Assembly: GCF_042767895.1 (NCBI RefSeq)
Contig: NC_091561.1
Location: 29,619,880-29,629,879 of the forward strand
Reading direction: 5' to 3'
Origin: Penaeus vannamei
Taxonomy: Eukaryota > Arthropoda > Malacostraca > Decapoda > Penaeidae
DNA: 10,000 nucleotides
Notes under the pieces: generated by a model
Database searches by the model: none
Told to the model about the DNA's origin: nothing
What the model saw: only the letters and a program-made list of their open reading frames with translations
Shown here: piece by piece, positions 1 through 8,788 of the stretch
Position numbering within the stretch: position 1 is the first letter of the stretch
How the letters are laid out: each line of letters starts with the position of its first letter
Translations under genes and position numbers: made by a program

Positions 1-132
<132 letters not shown>

Positions 133-220
133 TCACCTCTCCACCTCTCCTTCAGAGAGGCCAAGTGTTGCCAGTGGTGCCTTTAGGTTCTCTTTTGTAA
201 TGATTTCGCCCGAGAAGGAC
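133..220. repeat. Leader module, copy 1 (upstream of array A)
   Basis: This unique-sequence module lies between the TA tract and the first minisatellite unit. It starts with a doubled CACCTCTC motif (about 134-150) and continues into the first partial repeat unit. A near-identical copy sits at about 4107-4190; from 151 on the two differ by one base (T or C at about 183). A diverged copy, about 80% identical by eye over some 54 bases, lies at about 8699-8788. Read on the minus strand, the array frame GVLLGLIDHLL runs through the module, adds the tail NHYKREPKGTTGNTWPL, and stops at TGA. Confidence 0.85.
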
Positions 221-2206
221 GCCTAAGAGGTGGTTTACGAGCCCGAAAAGGACGCCCAAGAGGTGGTCTATGAGCTCAAGAAGGACGCCCAAGAGGTGGT
301 TTATGAGCCCGAGAAGGACGCTCAAGAGGTGGTCTATGAGCTCAAGAAGGACGCCCAAGAGGTGGTTTATGAGCCCGAGAAGGACGCCCAAGAGGTGGTC
401 TATGATCCCAAGAAGGATGCCAAATAGGTGGTATATGAGCTAGAAAAGGACGCCCTAGAGGTGGTCTATGAGCGCGAGAAGGACGCCCAAGAGGTGGTCT
501 ATGATCCCAAGAAGGACGCCCATGAGGTGGTCTATGAGCGCGAGAAGGACGCCCAAGAGGTGGTCTATGATCCCAAGAAGGACGCCCAAGAGGTGGTCTA
601 TGAGCGCGAGAAGGACGCCCAAGAGGTGGTCTATGATCCCAAGAAGGACGCCCAAGAGGTGGTCTATGAGCTCAAGAAGAAAGCCCAAGAGGTGGTTTAT
701 GAGCCCGAGAAGGACGCCCAAGAGGTGGTCTATGATCCCAAAAAGGACGCCCAAGAGGTGGTCTATGAGCTCGAAAAGGACGCCCAAGAGGTGGTCTATG
801 AACCCAAGAAGGACGCCCATGAGGTGGTCTATGAGCCCAAGAAGGACGGCCAAGAGGTGGTCTATGAGCCCAAGAAGGACGCCCAAGAGGTGGTCTATGA
901 GCCCTAGAAGAACGCCCGAGAGGTGGTCTATGAGCCCAAGAAGGACGCCCAAGAGGTGGTCTATGAGCCCTAGAAGGACGCCCAAGAGGTGGTCTATGAG
1001 CTCAAGAAAGACGCCCAAGAGGTGGTCTATGAGCCCTAGAAGGACGGCCAAGAGGTGGTCTATGAACCCAAGAAGGACGCCCATGAGGTGGTCTATGAAC
1101 CCAAGAAGGACGCCCAAGAGGTGGTCTATGAGCCCAAGAAGGACGCCCAAGAGGTGGTCTATGAGCCCGAGAAGATCGCCCGAGAGGCGGTCTATGAGCC
1201 CAAGAAGGACGCCCAAGAGGTGGTCTATGAGCCCGAGAAGGACGCCCATGAGGTGGTCTATGAGCCCAAAAAGGACGCCCAAGAGGTGGTCTATGAACCC
1301 AAGAAGGACGCCCAAGAGGTGGTTTATGAGCCCGAGAAGGACGCCCAAGAGGTGGTCTATGAGCCCAAGAAGGATGCCCTTGAGGTGGTCTATGAGTGCG
1401 AGAAGGACGCCCAAGAGGTGGTCTATGAGTGCGAGAAGGGCGCCCAAGAGGTGGTCTATGAGCCCAAGAAGGACGCCCAAGAGGTGGTCTATGAGCCCTA
1501 GAAGGACGCCCATGAGGTGGTCTATGAGCCCTAGAAGGACGCCCAAGAGGTGGTTTATGAGCCCGAGAAGGACGCCCAAGAGGTGGTCTATGATCCCAAG
1601 AATGAACCCCAAGAGGTGGTCTATGAGCTCAAGAAGGACGCCCATAAGGTGGTCTATGATCCCAAGAAGGACGCCCATAAGGTGGTCTATGAGCCCTAGA
1701 AGGACGCCCAAGAGGTGGTCTATGAGCCCAAGAAGGACGCCCAAGAGGTGGTCTATGAGCCCAAGAAGGACGCCCAAGTGGTGGTCTATGAGTGCGAGAA
1801 GGGCGCCCAAGAGGTGGTCTATGAGCTCAAGAAGGACGCCCAAGAGGTGGTCTATGAGCCCAAGAAGGACGCCCAAGTGGTGGTCTATGAGTGCGAGAAG
1901 GGCGCCCAAGAGGTGGTCTATGAGCTCGAAAAGGACGCCCTAGAGGTGGTCTATGAGCTCAAGAAGGACGCCAAAAAGGTGGTCTATGAGCCCAAGAAGG
2001 ACGCCCAAGAGGTGGTCTATGAACCCAAGAAAGACGCCCAAGAGGTGGTCTATGAGCCCAAGAAGGACGCCCAAGAGGTGGTCTATGAGCCCGAGAGGGA
2101 CGTCCAAGAGGTGGTCTATGAGCTCAAGAAGGACGCCCAAGAGGTGGTCTATGAGCCCGAGAAGGACGCCCAAGAAGTGGTCTATGAGCGCGAAAAGGAC
2201 GCCCAA

Positions 2207-2760
2207 GAGGTGGTCTATGAGCCCTAGAAGGACGGCCAAGAGGTGGTCTATGAGCTCTAGAAGGACGCCCAAGAGGTGGTCTATGAGCCCTAGAAGAATG
2301 CCCAAGAGGTGGTCTATGAGCCCAAGAAGGACGCCCAAGAGGTGGTCTATGAGCCCGAGAAGGACGCCCAAGAGGTGGTCTATGAGCTCTAGAAGGACGC
2401 CCAAGAGGTGGTCTATGAGCCCTAGAAGAATGCCCAAGAGGTGGTCTATGAACCCAAGAAGGACGCCCATAAGGTGGTCTATGAGCCCTAGAAGGACGCC
2501 CAAGAGGTGGTCTATGAGCCCGAGAAGGACACCCAAGAGGTGGTCTATGAGTACAAGGACGCCTAAAAGGTGGTCTATGAGCCCAAGAAGGATGCCCAAG
2601 AGGTGGTCTATGAGCCCTAGAAGGACGGCCAAGAGATGGTCTGTGAGCTCGAAAAGGACGCCCAAGAGGTGGTCTTTGAGCCCAAGAAGGATACCCAAGA
2701 GGTGGTCTATGAGCCCAAGAAGCACGCGCAAGACGTGGTCTATTAGCCCTAGAAGGACGC
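2207..2760. repeat. Landmark block of atypical units in array A
   Basis: This is a run of rare unit variants: GACGGC, GAGCTCTAG, CCCTAGAAGAATGCC, a GACACC unit, a 30-bp unit (GAGTACAAGGAC then TAA), AAGCACGCGCAAGAC, and TATTAG. The same variants recur in the same order at about 5386-5870 in array B with a few units missing. A short third version lies at about 7495-7600. The shared order marks paralogous segments rather than independent mutation. Confidence 0.85.
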
Positions 2761-3388
2761 CCAAGAGGTGGTCTATGAGCCCAAGAAGGACGCCCAAGAG
2801 GTGGTCTATGAGCCCGAGAAGGACGCCCAAGAGGTGGTCTATGAGCTCGAAAAGGACGCCCAAGAGGTGGTCTTTGAGCCCAAGAAGGACGCCCAAGAGG
2901 TGGTCTGTGAGCTCGAAAAGGACGCCCAAGAGGTGGTCTATGAGCCCGAGAAGGATGCCCAAGAGGTGGTCTATGAGCCCGAGAAGGACGCCCAAGAGGT
3001 GGTCTGTGAGCTCGAAAAGGACGCCCAAGAGGTGGTCTATGAGCCTGAGAAGGACGCCCAAGAGGTGGTCTATGAGCTCAAGAAAGACGCCCAAGAGGTG
3101 GTCTATGAACACGAGAAGGACGCCCAAGAGGTTGTCTATGAGCTCAAGAAGGACGCCCAAGAGGTGGTCTATGAGCTCAAGAAGGACGCCCAAGAGGTGG
3201 TCTATGAGCCCGAGAAGGACGCCCAAGAGGTGGTCTATGAGCTCAAGAAGGACGCCCAAGAGGTGGTCTATGAGCGCGAAAAGGACGCCCAAGAGGTGGT
3301 CTATGAGCTCAAGAAGGACGCCCAAGAGGTGGTCTATGAGCTCAAGAAGGACGCCCATGAGGTGGTCTGAGCCCTAGAAGGATGCCAA

Positions 3389-4105
3389 GAGGTGGTCTAT
3401 GAGCCCAAGAAGGACGCCCAAGAGGTGGTCTGTGAGCTCGAAAAGGACGCCCAAGAGGTGGTCTATGAACCCAAGAAGGACGCCCAAGAGGTGGTCTATA
3501 AGCTCGAAAAGGACGCCCTAGAGGTGGTCTATGAGCCCAAGAAAGACGCCGAAGAGGTGGTCTGTGAGCTCGAAAAAGACGCCCAAGAGGTGGCCTATGA
3601 GCCCGAGAAGGATGCCCAAGAGGTGGTCTATGAACCCAAGAAGGACGCCCAAGAGGTGGTCTGTGAGCTCGAAAAGGACGCCCAAGAGGTGGTCTATGAA
3701 CCCAAGAAGGACGCCCAAGAGGTGGTCTATGAACCCAAGAAGGACGCCCAAGAGGTGGTCTGTGAGCTCGAAAAGGACGCCCAAGAGGTGGTCTATGAAC
3801 CCAAGAAGGACGCCCAAGAGGTGGTCTATGAGCTCGAAAAGGACGCCCTAGAGGTGGTCTATGAGCCCGAGAAGGACGCCCAAGAGGTGGTCTGTGAGCT
3901 CGAAAAGGACGCCCAAGAGGTGGGCTATGAACCCAAGAAGGACGCCCAAGTGGTGGTCTATGAGCTCGAAAAGGACGCCCTAGAGGTGGTCTATGAGCCC
4001 GAGAAGGACGCCGAAGAGGTGGTCTGTGAGCTCGAAAAGGACGCCCAAGAGGTGGGCTATGAACCCGAGAAGGACGCCCAAGAGGTGGTCTATGAGCCCG
4101 AGAAG
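3389..4105. repeat. 132-bp higher-order repeat within array A
   Basis: Here the 33-bp units follow a four-unit pattern. In the EVVY frame it is PKK or PEK, then C-LEK (TGT GAG CTC GAA AAG), then PKK or PEK, then LEK ending in DAL. Clear four-unit blocks start at 3389, 3719, 3851 and 3983. The block between them (3521-3718) uses the same modules in a slightly different order. This is a second amplification level on top of the 33-bp period. Confidence 0.8.
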
Positions 4106-4106
4106 A

Positions 4107-4190
4107 TTCTTATCCATCTCCTTCAGAGAGGCCAAGTGTTGCCAGTGGTGCCTCTAGGTTCTCTTTTGTAATGATTTCGCCCGAGAAGGA
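4107..4190. repeat. Leader module, copy 2 (between arrays A and B)
   Basis: The last unit of array A breaks off after CCCGAGAAG and gives way to ATTCTTATCC, then to the leader. The segment from 4122 matches the one from 151 almost base for base (offset 3971). It contains the same transition into the first unit. On the minus strand the array B frame exits through it with the tail NHYKREPRGTTGNTWPL and a TGA stop, one residue different from copy 1. Its presence marks array B as the start of a second composite copy. Confidence 0.93.
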
Positions 4191-5385
4191 CGCCCAAGAG
4201 GTGGTTTACGAGCCCGAAAAGGACGCCCAAGAGGTGGTCTATGATCCCAAGAAGGACGCCCAAGAGGTGGTTTACGAGCCCGAAAAGGACGCCCAAGAGG
4301 TGGTCTATGAGCTCAAGAAGGACGCCCAAGAGGTGGTTTATGAGCCCGAGAAGGACGCCCAAGAGGTGGTCTATGATCCCAAGAAGGATGCCCAAGAGGT
4401 GGTCTATGAGCTCAAGAAGGACGCCCATGAGGTGGTCTATGAGCGCGAGAAGGACGCCCAAAAGGTGGTCTATGATCCCAAGAAGGACGCCCATAAGGTG
4501 GTCTATGAGCCCTAGAAGGACGCCCAAGAGGTGGTCTATGAGCCCAAGAAGGTTGCCCAAGAGGTGGTCTATGAGCCCAAGAAGGACGCCCAAGAGGTGG
4601 TCTATGAGCCCTAGAAGGACGCCCAAGAGGTGGTCTATGAACCCAAGAAGGACGCCCAAGAGGTGGTCTATGAGCCCTAGAAGGACGCCCATGAGGTGGT
4701 CTATGAGCCCAAGAAGGACGCCCAAGAGGTGGTCTATGAGCCCAAGAAGGACGCCCAAGAGGTGGTCTATGAGCCCTAGAAGGACGCCCAAGAGGTGGTC
4801 TATGAGCCCTAGAAGGACGCCCAAGAGGTGGTCTATGAGCCTAAGAAGGATGCCCTAGAGGTGGTCTATGAGCTCAAGAAGGACGCCCAAGAGGTGGTCT
4901 ATGAGTGCGAGAAGGGCGCCCAAGAGGTGGTCTATGAGTCCAAGAAGAACGGCCAAGAGGTGGTCTATGAGCTCAAGAAGGACGCCCAAGAGGTGGTCTA
5001 TGAGCTCAAGAAGGACGCCCAAGAGGTGGTCTATGAGCCCAAGAAGGACGCCCAAGAGGTGGTCTATGAGTGCGAGAAGGGCGCCCAAGAGGTGGTCTAT
5101 GAGCTCAAGAAGGACGCCCAAGAGGTGGTCTATGAGCTCAAGAAGGACGCCCATGAGGTGGTCTATGAGCCCAAGAAGGACGCCCAAGAGGTGGTCTATG
5201 AACCCAAGAAAGACGCCCAAGAGGTGGTCTATGAGCCCAAGAAGGACGCCCATGAGGTGGTCTATGAGCCCGAGAAGGACGCCCAAGAGGTGGTCTATGA
5301 GCTCAAGAAGGACGCCCAAGAGGTGGTCTATGAGCCCGAGAAGGACGCCCATGAGGTGGTCTATGAGCGCGAAAAGGACGCCCAA

Positions 5386-5870
5386 GAGGTGGTCTATGAG
5401 CCCTAGAAGGACGGCCAAGAGGTGGTCTATGAGCTCTAGAAGGACGCCCAAGAGGTGGTCTATGAGCCCTAGAAGAATGCCCAAGAGGTGGTCTATGAGC
5501 CCAAGAAGGACGCCCAAGAGGTGGTCTATGAGCCCGAGAAGGACGCCCAAGAGGTGGTTTATGAGCCCGAGAAGGACGCCCAAGAGGTGGTCTATGAACC
5601 CAAGAAGGACGCCCTAGAGGTGGTCTATGAGCCCTAGAAGGACGCCCAAGAGGTGGTCTATGAGCCCTAGAAGGACACCCAAGAGGTGGTCTATGAGTGC
5701 AAGGACGCCTAAAAGGTGGTCTATGAGCCCAAGAAGGATGCCCAAGAGGTGGTCTATGAGCCCTAGAAGGACGGCCAAGAGGTGGTCTTTGAGCCCAAGA
5801 AGGATACCTAAGACGTGGTCTATGAGCCCAAGAAGCACGCGCAAGACGTGGTCTATTAGCCCTAGAAGGA
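5386..5870. repeat. Landmark block of atypical units in array B
   Basis: This block repeats the variant series of 2207-2760: GACGGC, GAGCTCTAG, CCCTAGAAGAATGCC, the GACACC unit, the 30-bp unit (here GAGTGCAAGGAC then TAA), AAGCACGCGCAAGAC, and TATTAG. The offset from array A shrinks from 3179 to about 3113 across the block, a loss of two whole units. Confidence 0.85.
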
Positions 5871-6570
5871 CGCCCAAGAGGTGGTCTATGAGCGCGAGAA
5901 GGACGCCCAAGAGGTGGTCTATGAGCCCAAGAAGGACGCCCAAGAGGTGGTCTATGAGCCCGAGAAGGACGCCCTAGAGGTGGTCTATGGGCCCTAGAAG
6001 GACGCCCAAGAGGTGGTCTATGAGCTCGAAAATGACGCCCAAGAGGTGGTCTTTGAGCCCAAGAAGGACGCCCAAGAGGTGGTCTATGAGCTCGAAAAGG
6101 ACGCCCAAGAGATGGTCTATGAGCCCGAGAAGGATGCCCAAGAGGTGGTCTATGAGCCCGAGAAGGACGCCCAAGAGGTGGTCTGTGAGCTCGAAAAGGA
6201 CGCCCAAGAGGTGGTCTATGAGCTCAAGAAGGACGCCCAAGAGGTGGTCTATGAGCTCAAGAAGGACGCCCAAGAGGTGGTCTATGAACACGAGAAGGAC
6301 GCCCAAGAGGTGGTCTATGAGCTCAAGAAGGACGCCCAAGAGGTGGTCTATGAGCTCAAGAAGGACGCCCAAGAGGTGGTCTATGAGCTCAAGAAGGACG
6401 CCCAAGAGGTGGTCTATGAGCTCAAGAAGGACGCCCAAGAGGTGGTCTATGAGCTCGAAAAGGACGCCCATGAGGTGGTCTATGAGCTGAAGAAGGACGC
6501 CCAAGAGGTGGTCTATGAGCTCAAGAAGGACGCCCATGAGGTGGTCTATGAGCCCAAGAAGGATGCCCAA

Positions 6571-7131
6571 GAGGTGGTCTATGAGCCCAAGAAGGACGCC
6601 CAAGAGGTGGTCTGTGAGCTCGAAAAGGACGCCCAAGAGGTGGTCTATGAGCCCGAGAAGGACGCCCAAGAGGTGGTCTATGAGCTCGAAAAGGACGCCC
6701 TAGAGGTGGTCTATGAGCCCAAGAAGGACGCCCAAGAGGTGGTCTGTGAGCTCGAAAAGGACGCCCAAGAGGTGGCCTATGAGCCCTAGAAGGATGCCCA
6801 AGAGGTGGTCTATGAACCCAAGAAGGACGCCCAAGAGGTGGTCTGTGAGCTCGAAAAGGACGCCCAAGAGGTGGTCTATGAGCCCAAGAAGGACGCCCAA
6901 GAGGTGGTCTATGAGCTCGAAAAGGACGCCCTAGAGGTGGTCTATGAGCTCGAAAAGGACGCCCAAGAGGTGGTCTATGAACCCAAGAAGGACGCCCAAG
7001 AGGTGGTCTGTGAGCTCGAAAAGGACGCCCAAGAGGTGGTCTATGAACCCAAGAAGGACGCCCAAGAGGTGGTCTATGAGCTCGAAAAGGACGCCCTAGA
7101 GGTGGTCTGTGAGCTCGAAAAGGACGCCCAA
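6571..7131. repeat. 132-bp higher-order repeat within array B
   Basis: The same four-unit order as in array A (PKK, C-LEK, PKK or PEK, LEK ending in DAL) recurs in blocks starting at 6571, 6802 and 6967, with a variant block at 6703. The variant block holds the unit with GTGGCC in place of GTGGTC, which also appears near 3587. This confirms that these segments of A and B correspond. Confidence 0.8.
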
Positions 7132-7494
7132 GAGGTGGTCTATGAGCCCGAGAAGGATGCCCAAGAGGTGGTCTATGAGCCCGAGAAGGACGCCCAAGAG
7201 GTGGTCTATGAGCTCAAGAAGGACGCCCAAGAGGTGGTCTATGAGCCCTAGAAGGATGCCCAAGAGGTGGTCTGTGAGCTCAAGAAGAACGCCCAAGAGG
7301 TGGTCTATGAGCGCGAAAAGGACGCCCAAGAGGTGGTCTATGAGCCCTAGAAGGACGCCCAAGAAGTGGTCTATGAGCGCAAGAAGGACGGCCAAGAGAT
7401 GGTCTATGAGCCCAAGAAGGACGCCCAAGAGGTAGTCTATGAGCCCAAGAGGGACGCCCAAGAGGTGGTCTATGAGCCCTAGAAGGACGCCCAA

Positions 7495-7600
7495 GAGGTG
7501 ATCTATGAGCCCTGGAAGGACACCCAAGAGGTGGTCTATGAGCGCAAGAAGGACGCCTAAAAGATGGTCTATGAGCCCAAGAAGGATGCCTAAGAGGTGG
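7495..7600. repeat. Third, partial landmark copy
   Basis: A GACACC unit is followed by a unit with CGCAAGAAGGACGCCTAA and then AAGATGGTC, matching the series at about 2517-2600 and 5664-5745. In this copy the middle unit is the full 33 bp, so the other two may each descend from a 3-bp deletion. The preceding unit has CCCTGGAAG in place of the usual CCCTAGAAG. Confidence 0.6.
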
Positions 7601-8130
7601 TCTATAAGCCCGAGAAGGACGCCCAAGAGGTGGTCTGTGAACTCGAAAAGGACGCCCAAGAGGTGGTCTATGAGCCCGAGAAGGACGCCCAAGAGGTGGT
7701 CTGTGAACTCGAAAAGGACGCCCAAGAGGTGGTCTTTGAGCCCAAGAAGGACGCACAAGAGGTGGTCTATGAGCCCAAGAAGGATGCACAAGAGGTGGTC
7801 TATGAGCCCTAGAAGGACGCCCAAGAGGTGGTCTATGAGCGCGAGAAGGACGCCCAAGAGGTGGTCTGTGAGCTCGAAAAGGACGCCCAAGAGGTGGTCT
7901 ATGAGCCCGAGAAGGATGCCCAAGAGGTTGTCTATGAACCCAAGAAGGACGCCCTAGAGGTGGTCTATGAGCCCGAGAAGGACGCCCAAGAGGTGGTCTG
8001 TGACCTCGAAAAGGACGCCCAAGAGGTGGTCTATGAGTCCGAGAAAGACATCCAAGAGGTGGTCTATGAGCCCGAGAAGGACGCCCAAGAGGTGGTCTAC
8101 GAGCCCGAGAAGGACGCTTGAGAGGTGGTC

Positions 8131-8303
<173 letters not shown>

Positions 8304-8304
<1 letters not shown>

Positions 8305-8367
8305 TTGGCCTGGGGCCCTTAATCGCTTCGGTCGCGGGCGCTTCGCGCCCTTAGGGATTCGTCCTAA
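8304..8367. other. GC-rich block with nested inverted repeats
   Basis: A short GC-rich patch lies between AT-rich sequences. It contains GGGCCC (about 8313-8318), a perfect six-base-pair stem with a three-base loop (GGGCGC-TTC-GCGCCC, 8336-8350), and then TTAGG-CCTAA (8351-8367). CGCTTCG occurs twice. It abuts the left end of element unit 1, so it may be a structured terminus of a mobile element or a fragment of another repeat. It is not a recognisable tRNA. Confidence 0.6.
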
Positions 8368-8396
8368 ATAAAAGAGAGATGTTATACAAATATTGG

Positions 8397-8402
8397 TTTA
8401 TT
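8397..8402 (-). promoter_or_regulatory. Possible polyadenylation signal (AATAAA), unit 1
   Basis: The minus-strand AATAAA overlaps a TAA stop (8398-8400) that ends the acidic-tail frame. The matching position in unit 2 has the same overlap, so this is probably the 3' end of an ancestral transcript. Such hexamers are common by chance in AT-rich DNA. Confidence 0.45.
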
Positions 8403-8545
8403 TATCTAACACTACACATTTATGTTGTTTCTTAGACAGTTCGCTTTCATCAGATCCTTTATCCATCATGGTCCTTTTCTGCGTCGAATCGGCGTTTAGG
8501 AGATCTACGACCTTCATCACTGTCTTCATCACTCGTCCTCTCAAT
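8398..8545 (-). pseudogene. Acidic SDEDSDEG-type C-terminus, decayed copy
   Basis: On the minus strand one frame reads SDEDSDEGRRSPKRRFDAE and soon hits a stop after DHDG. One base further the frame continues as KGSDESELSKKQHK and ends at TAA over AATAAA. The same peptide in unit 2 (about 9520-9651) has a start codon before SDEDSDEG; here that codon position reads ACGAGT rather than ATGAGT. The peptide is rich in Asp, Glu and Ser with a basic SPKRR cluster, as in a charged nuclear tail. The family is not recognised. The frameshift makes this copy a remnant. Confidence 0.55.
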
Positions 8546-8675
8546 TATGTGGAAGATCTCGAGTTTCTCGTTTTCTTATCGAGTTTCGAGAATGTCTTAA
8601 AGTTCCTCCAGTGAATCTTGTGTCGCTGTCCGGTAAAATCATTTTAATTGCCTCCTCTTCTGTTAGTTCGAAGAC
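8541..8675 (-). pseudogene. Unidentified short minus-strand frame
   Basis: A stop-free minus-strand stretch of about 44 codons reads FELTEEEAIKMILPDSD and ends at TGA (8541-8543). It lies between the leader relative and the acidic tail of unit 1, in the direction of the helicase. It is too short to stand as a gene and could be a chance frame. If the element once encoded one long protein, this would be part of the segment between helicase and tail. No family was recognised. Confidence 0.25.
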
Positions 8676-8698
8676 GTTTTAGGAATAGTAATTATTCC

Positions 8699-8788
8699 GT
8701 ACTCCACCTCTCCTTTAGAGAAGTCAGGTGTTGTCGGTGTTGTCTCAAGGTTCACCTCTCCTGTCGTAATATTTTTGTCTAGAAACAA
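8699..8788. repeat. Leader module, diverged copy 3 inside unit 1
   Basis: This segment aligns with the array leader (137-220). TCCACCTCTCCTT, AGAGA, GTGTTG and AGGTTC are shared, followed by a 3-bp gap and the conserved GTAAT. About 44 of the first 54 bases agree by eye, and most differences are transitions. Similarity fades toward the side where the arrays begin the first 33-bp unit. Here that side is the end of the helicase (minus-strand stop TAG at 8779-8781). Confidence 0.75.

Larger units (their letters stand above)
207..4106. repeat. 33-bp minisatellite array A (117 units)
   Basis: The tandem repeat has a 33-bp unit that encodes EVVYEPKKDAQ in the plus frame, starting at the GAG of 227. 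From the GAG at 227 to the GAG at 4082 is 3855 bp, which equals 115 units of 33 plus two of 30 (about 2548 and 3359). Variation sits at a few unit positions: TAT/TGT/TTT, GAG/GAT/GAA, CCC/CTC/CGC/TGC, AAG/GAG/TAG, and CAA/CAT/CTA. Three frames are open for long stretches. The EVVYEPKKDAQ frame carries many TAG/TAA stops (for example about 222, 427, 903, 969, 1035 and 1498). The SPRRTPKRWSM plus frame and the GVLLGLIDHLL minus frame share stops at GCCCTAGAG units (about 454, 1946, 3515, 3846 and 3971) and reach 491 and 484 codons. No frame has a promoter, a signal peptide or a recognisable domain. The best reading is a non-coding minisatellite, with a coding ancestry possible. Confidence 0.95.

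Noticed and set aside
455..1909. A 484-codon minus-strand gene for a leucine-rich-repeat protein
   Set aside because: GVLLGLIDHLL looks like a leucine-rich repeat, but the 11-residue period does not fit the usual 20-29 residue LRR. The frame is cut by TAG at every GCCCTAGAG unit, and both plus frames are equally open because the period is a multiple of three.
468..1943. A 491-codon plus-strand gene for a basic SPRRTPKRWSM repeat protein
   Set aside because: It shares its stops with the minus frame, and the openness follows from the 33-bp period alone. Composition (Arg, Pro, Trp, Ser, Met) matches no known protein, and no start context or promoter was seen.
3392..4171. A 259-codon plus-strand gene (EVVYEPKKDAQ repeats)
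   Set aside because: It is the longest of many short pieces of a frame with more than 40 stops over the two arrays. Its end simply runs into the leader of array B.
8351..8367. TTAGG arthropod telomere repeat
   Set aside because: There is only one TTAGG and one inverted CCTAA, with no tandem run.
8393..8614. Plus-strand open frames at 8393-8614, 8849-9034 and 9511-9714
   Set aside because: They lie opposite the minus-strand acidic tail and helicase motifs, and the two related ones (8393 and 9511) match only because the DNA is duplicated.
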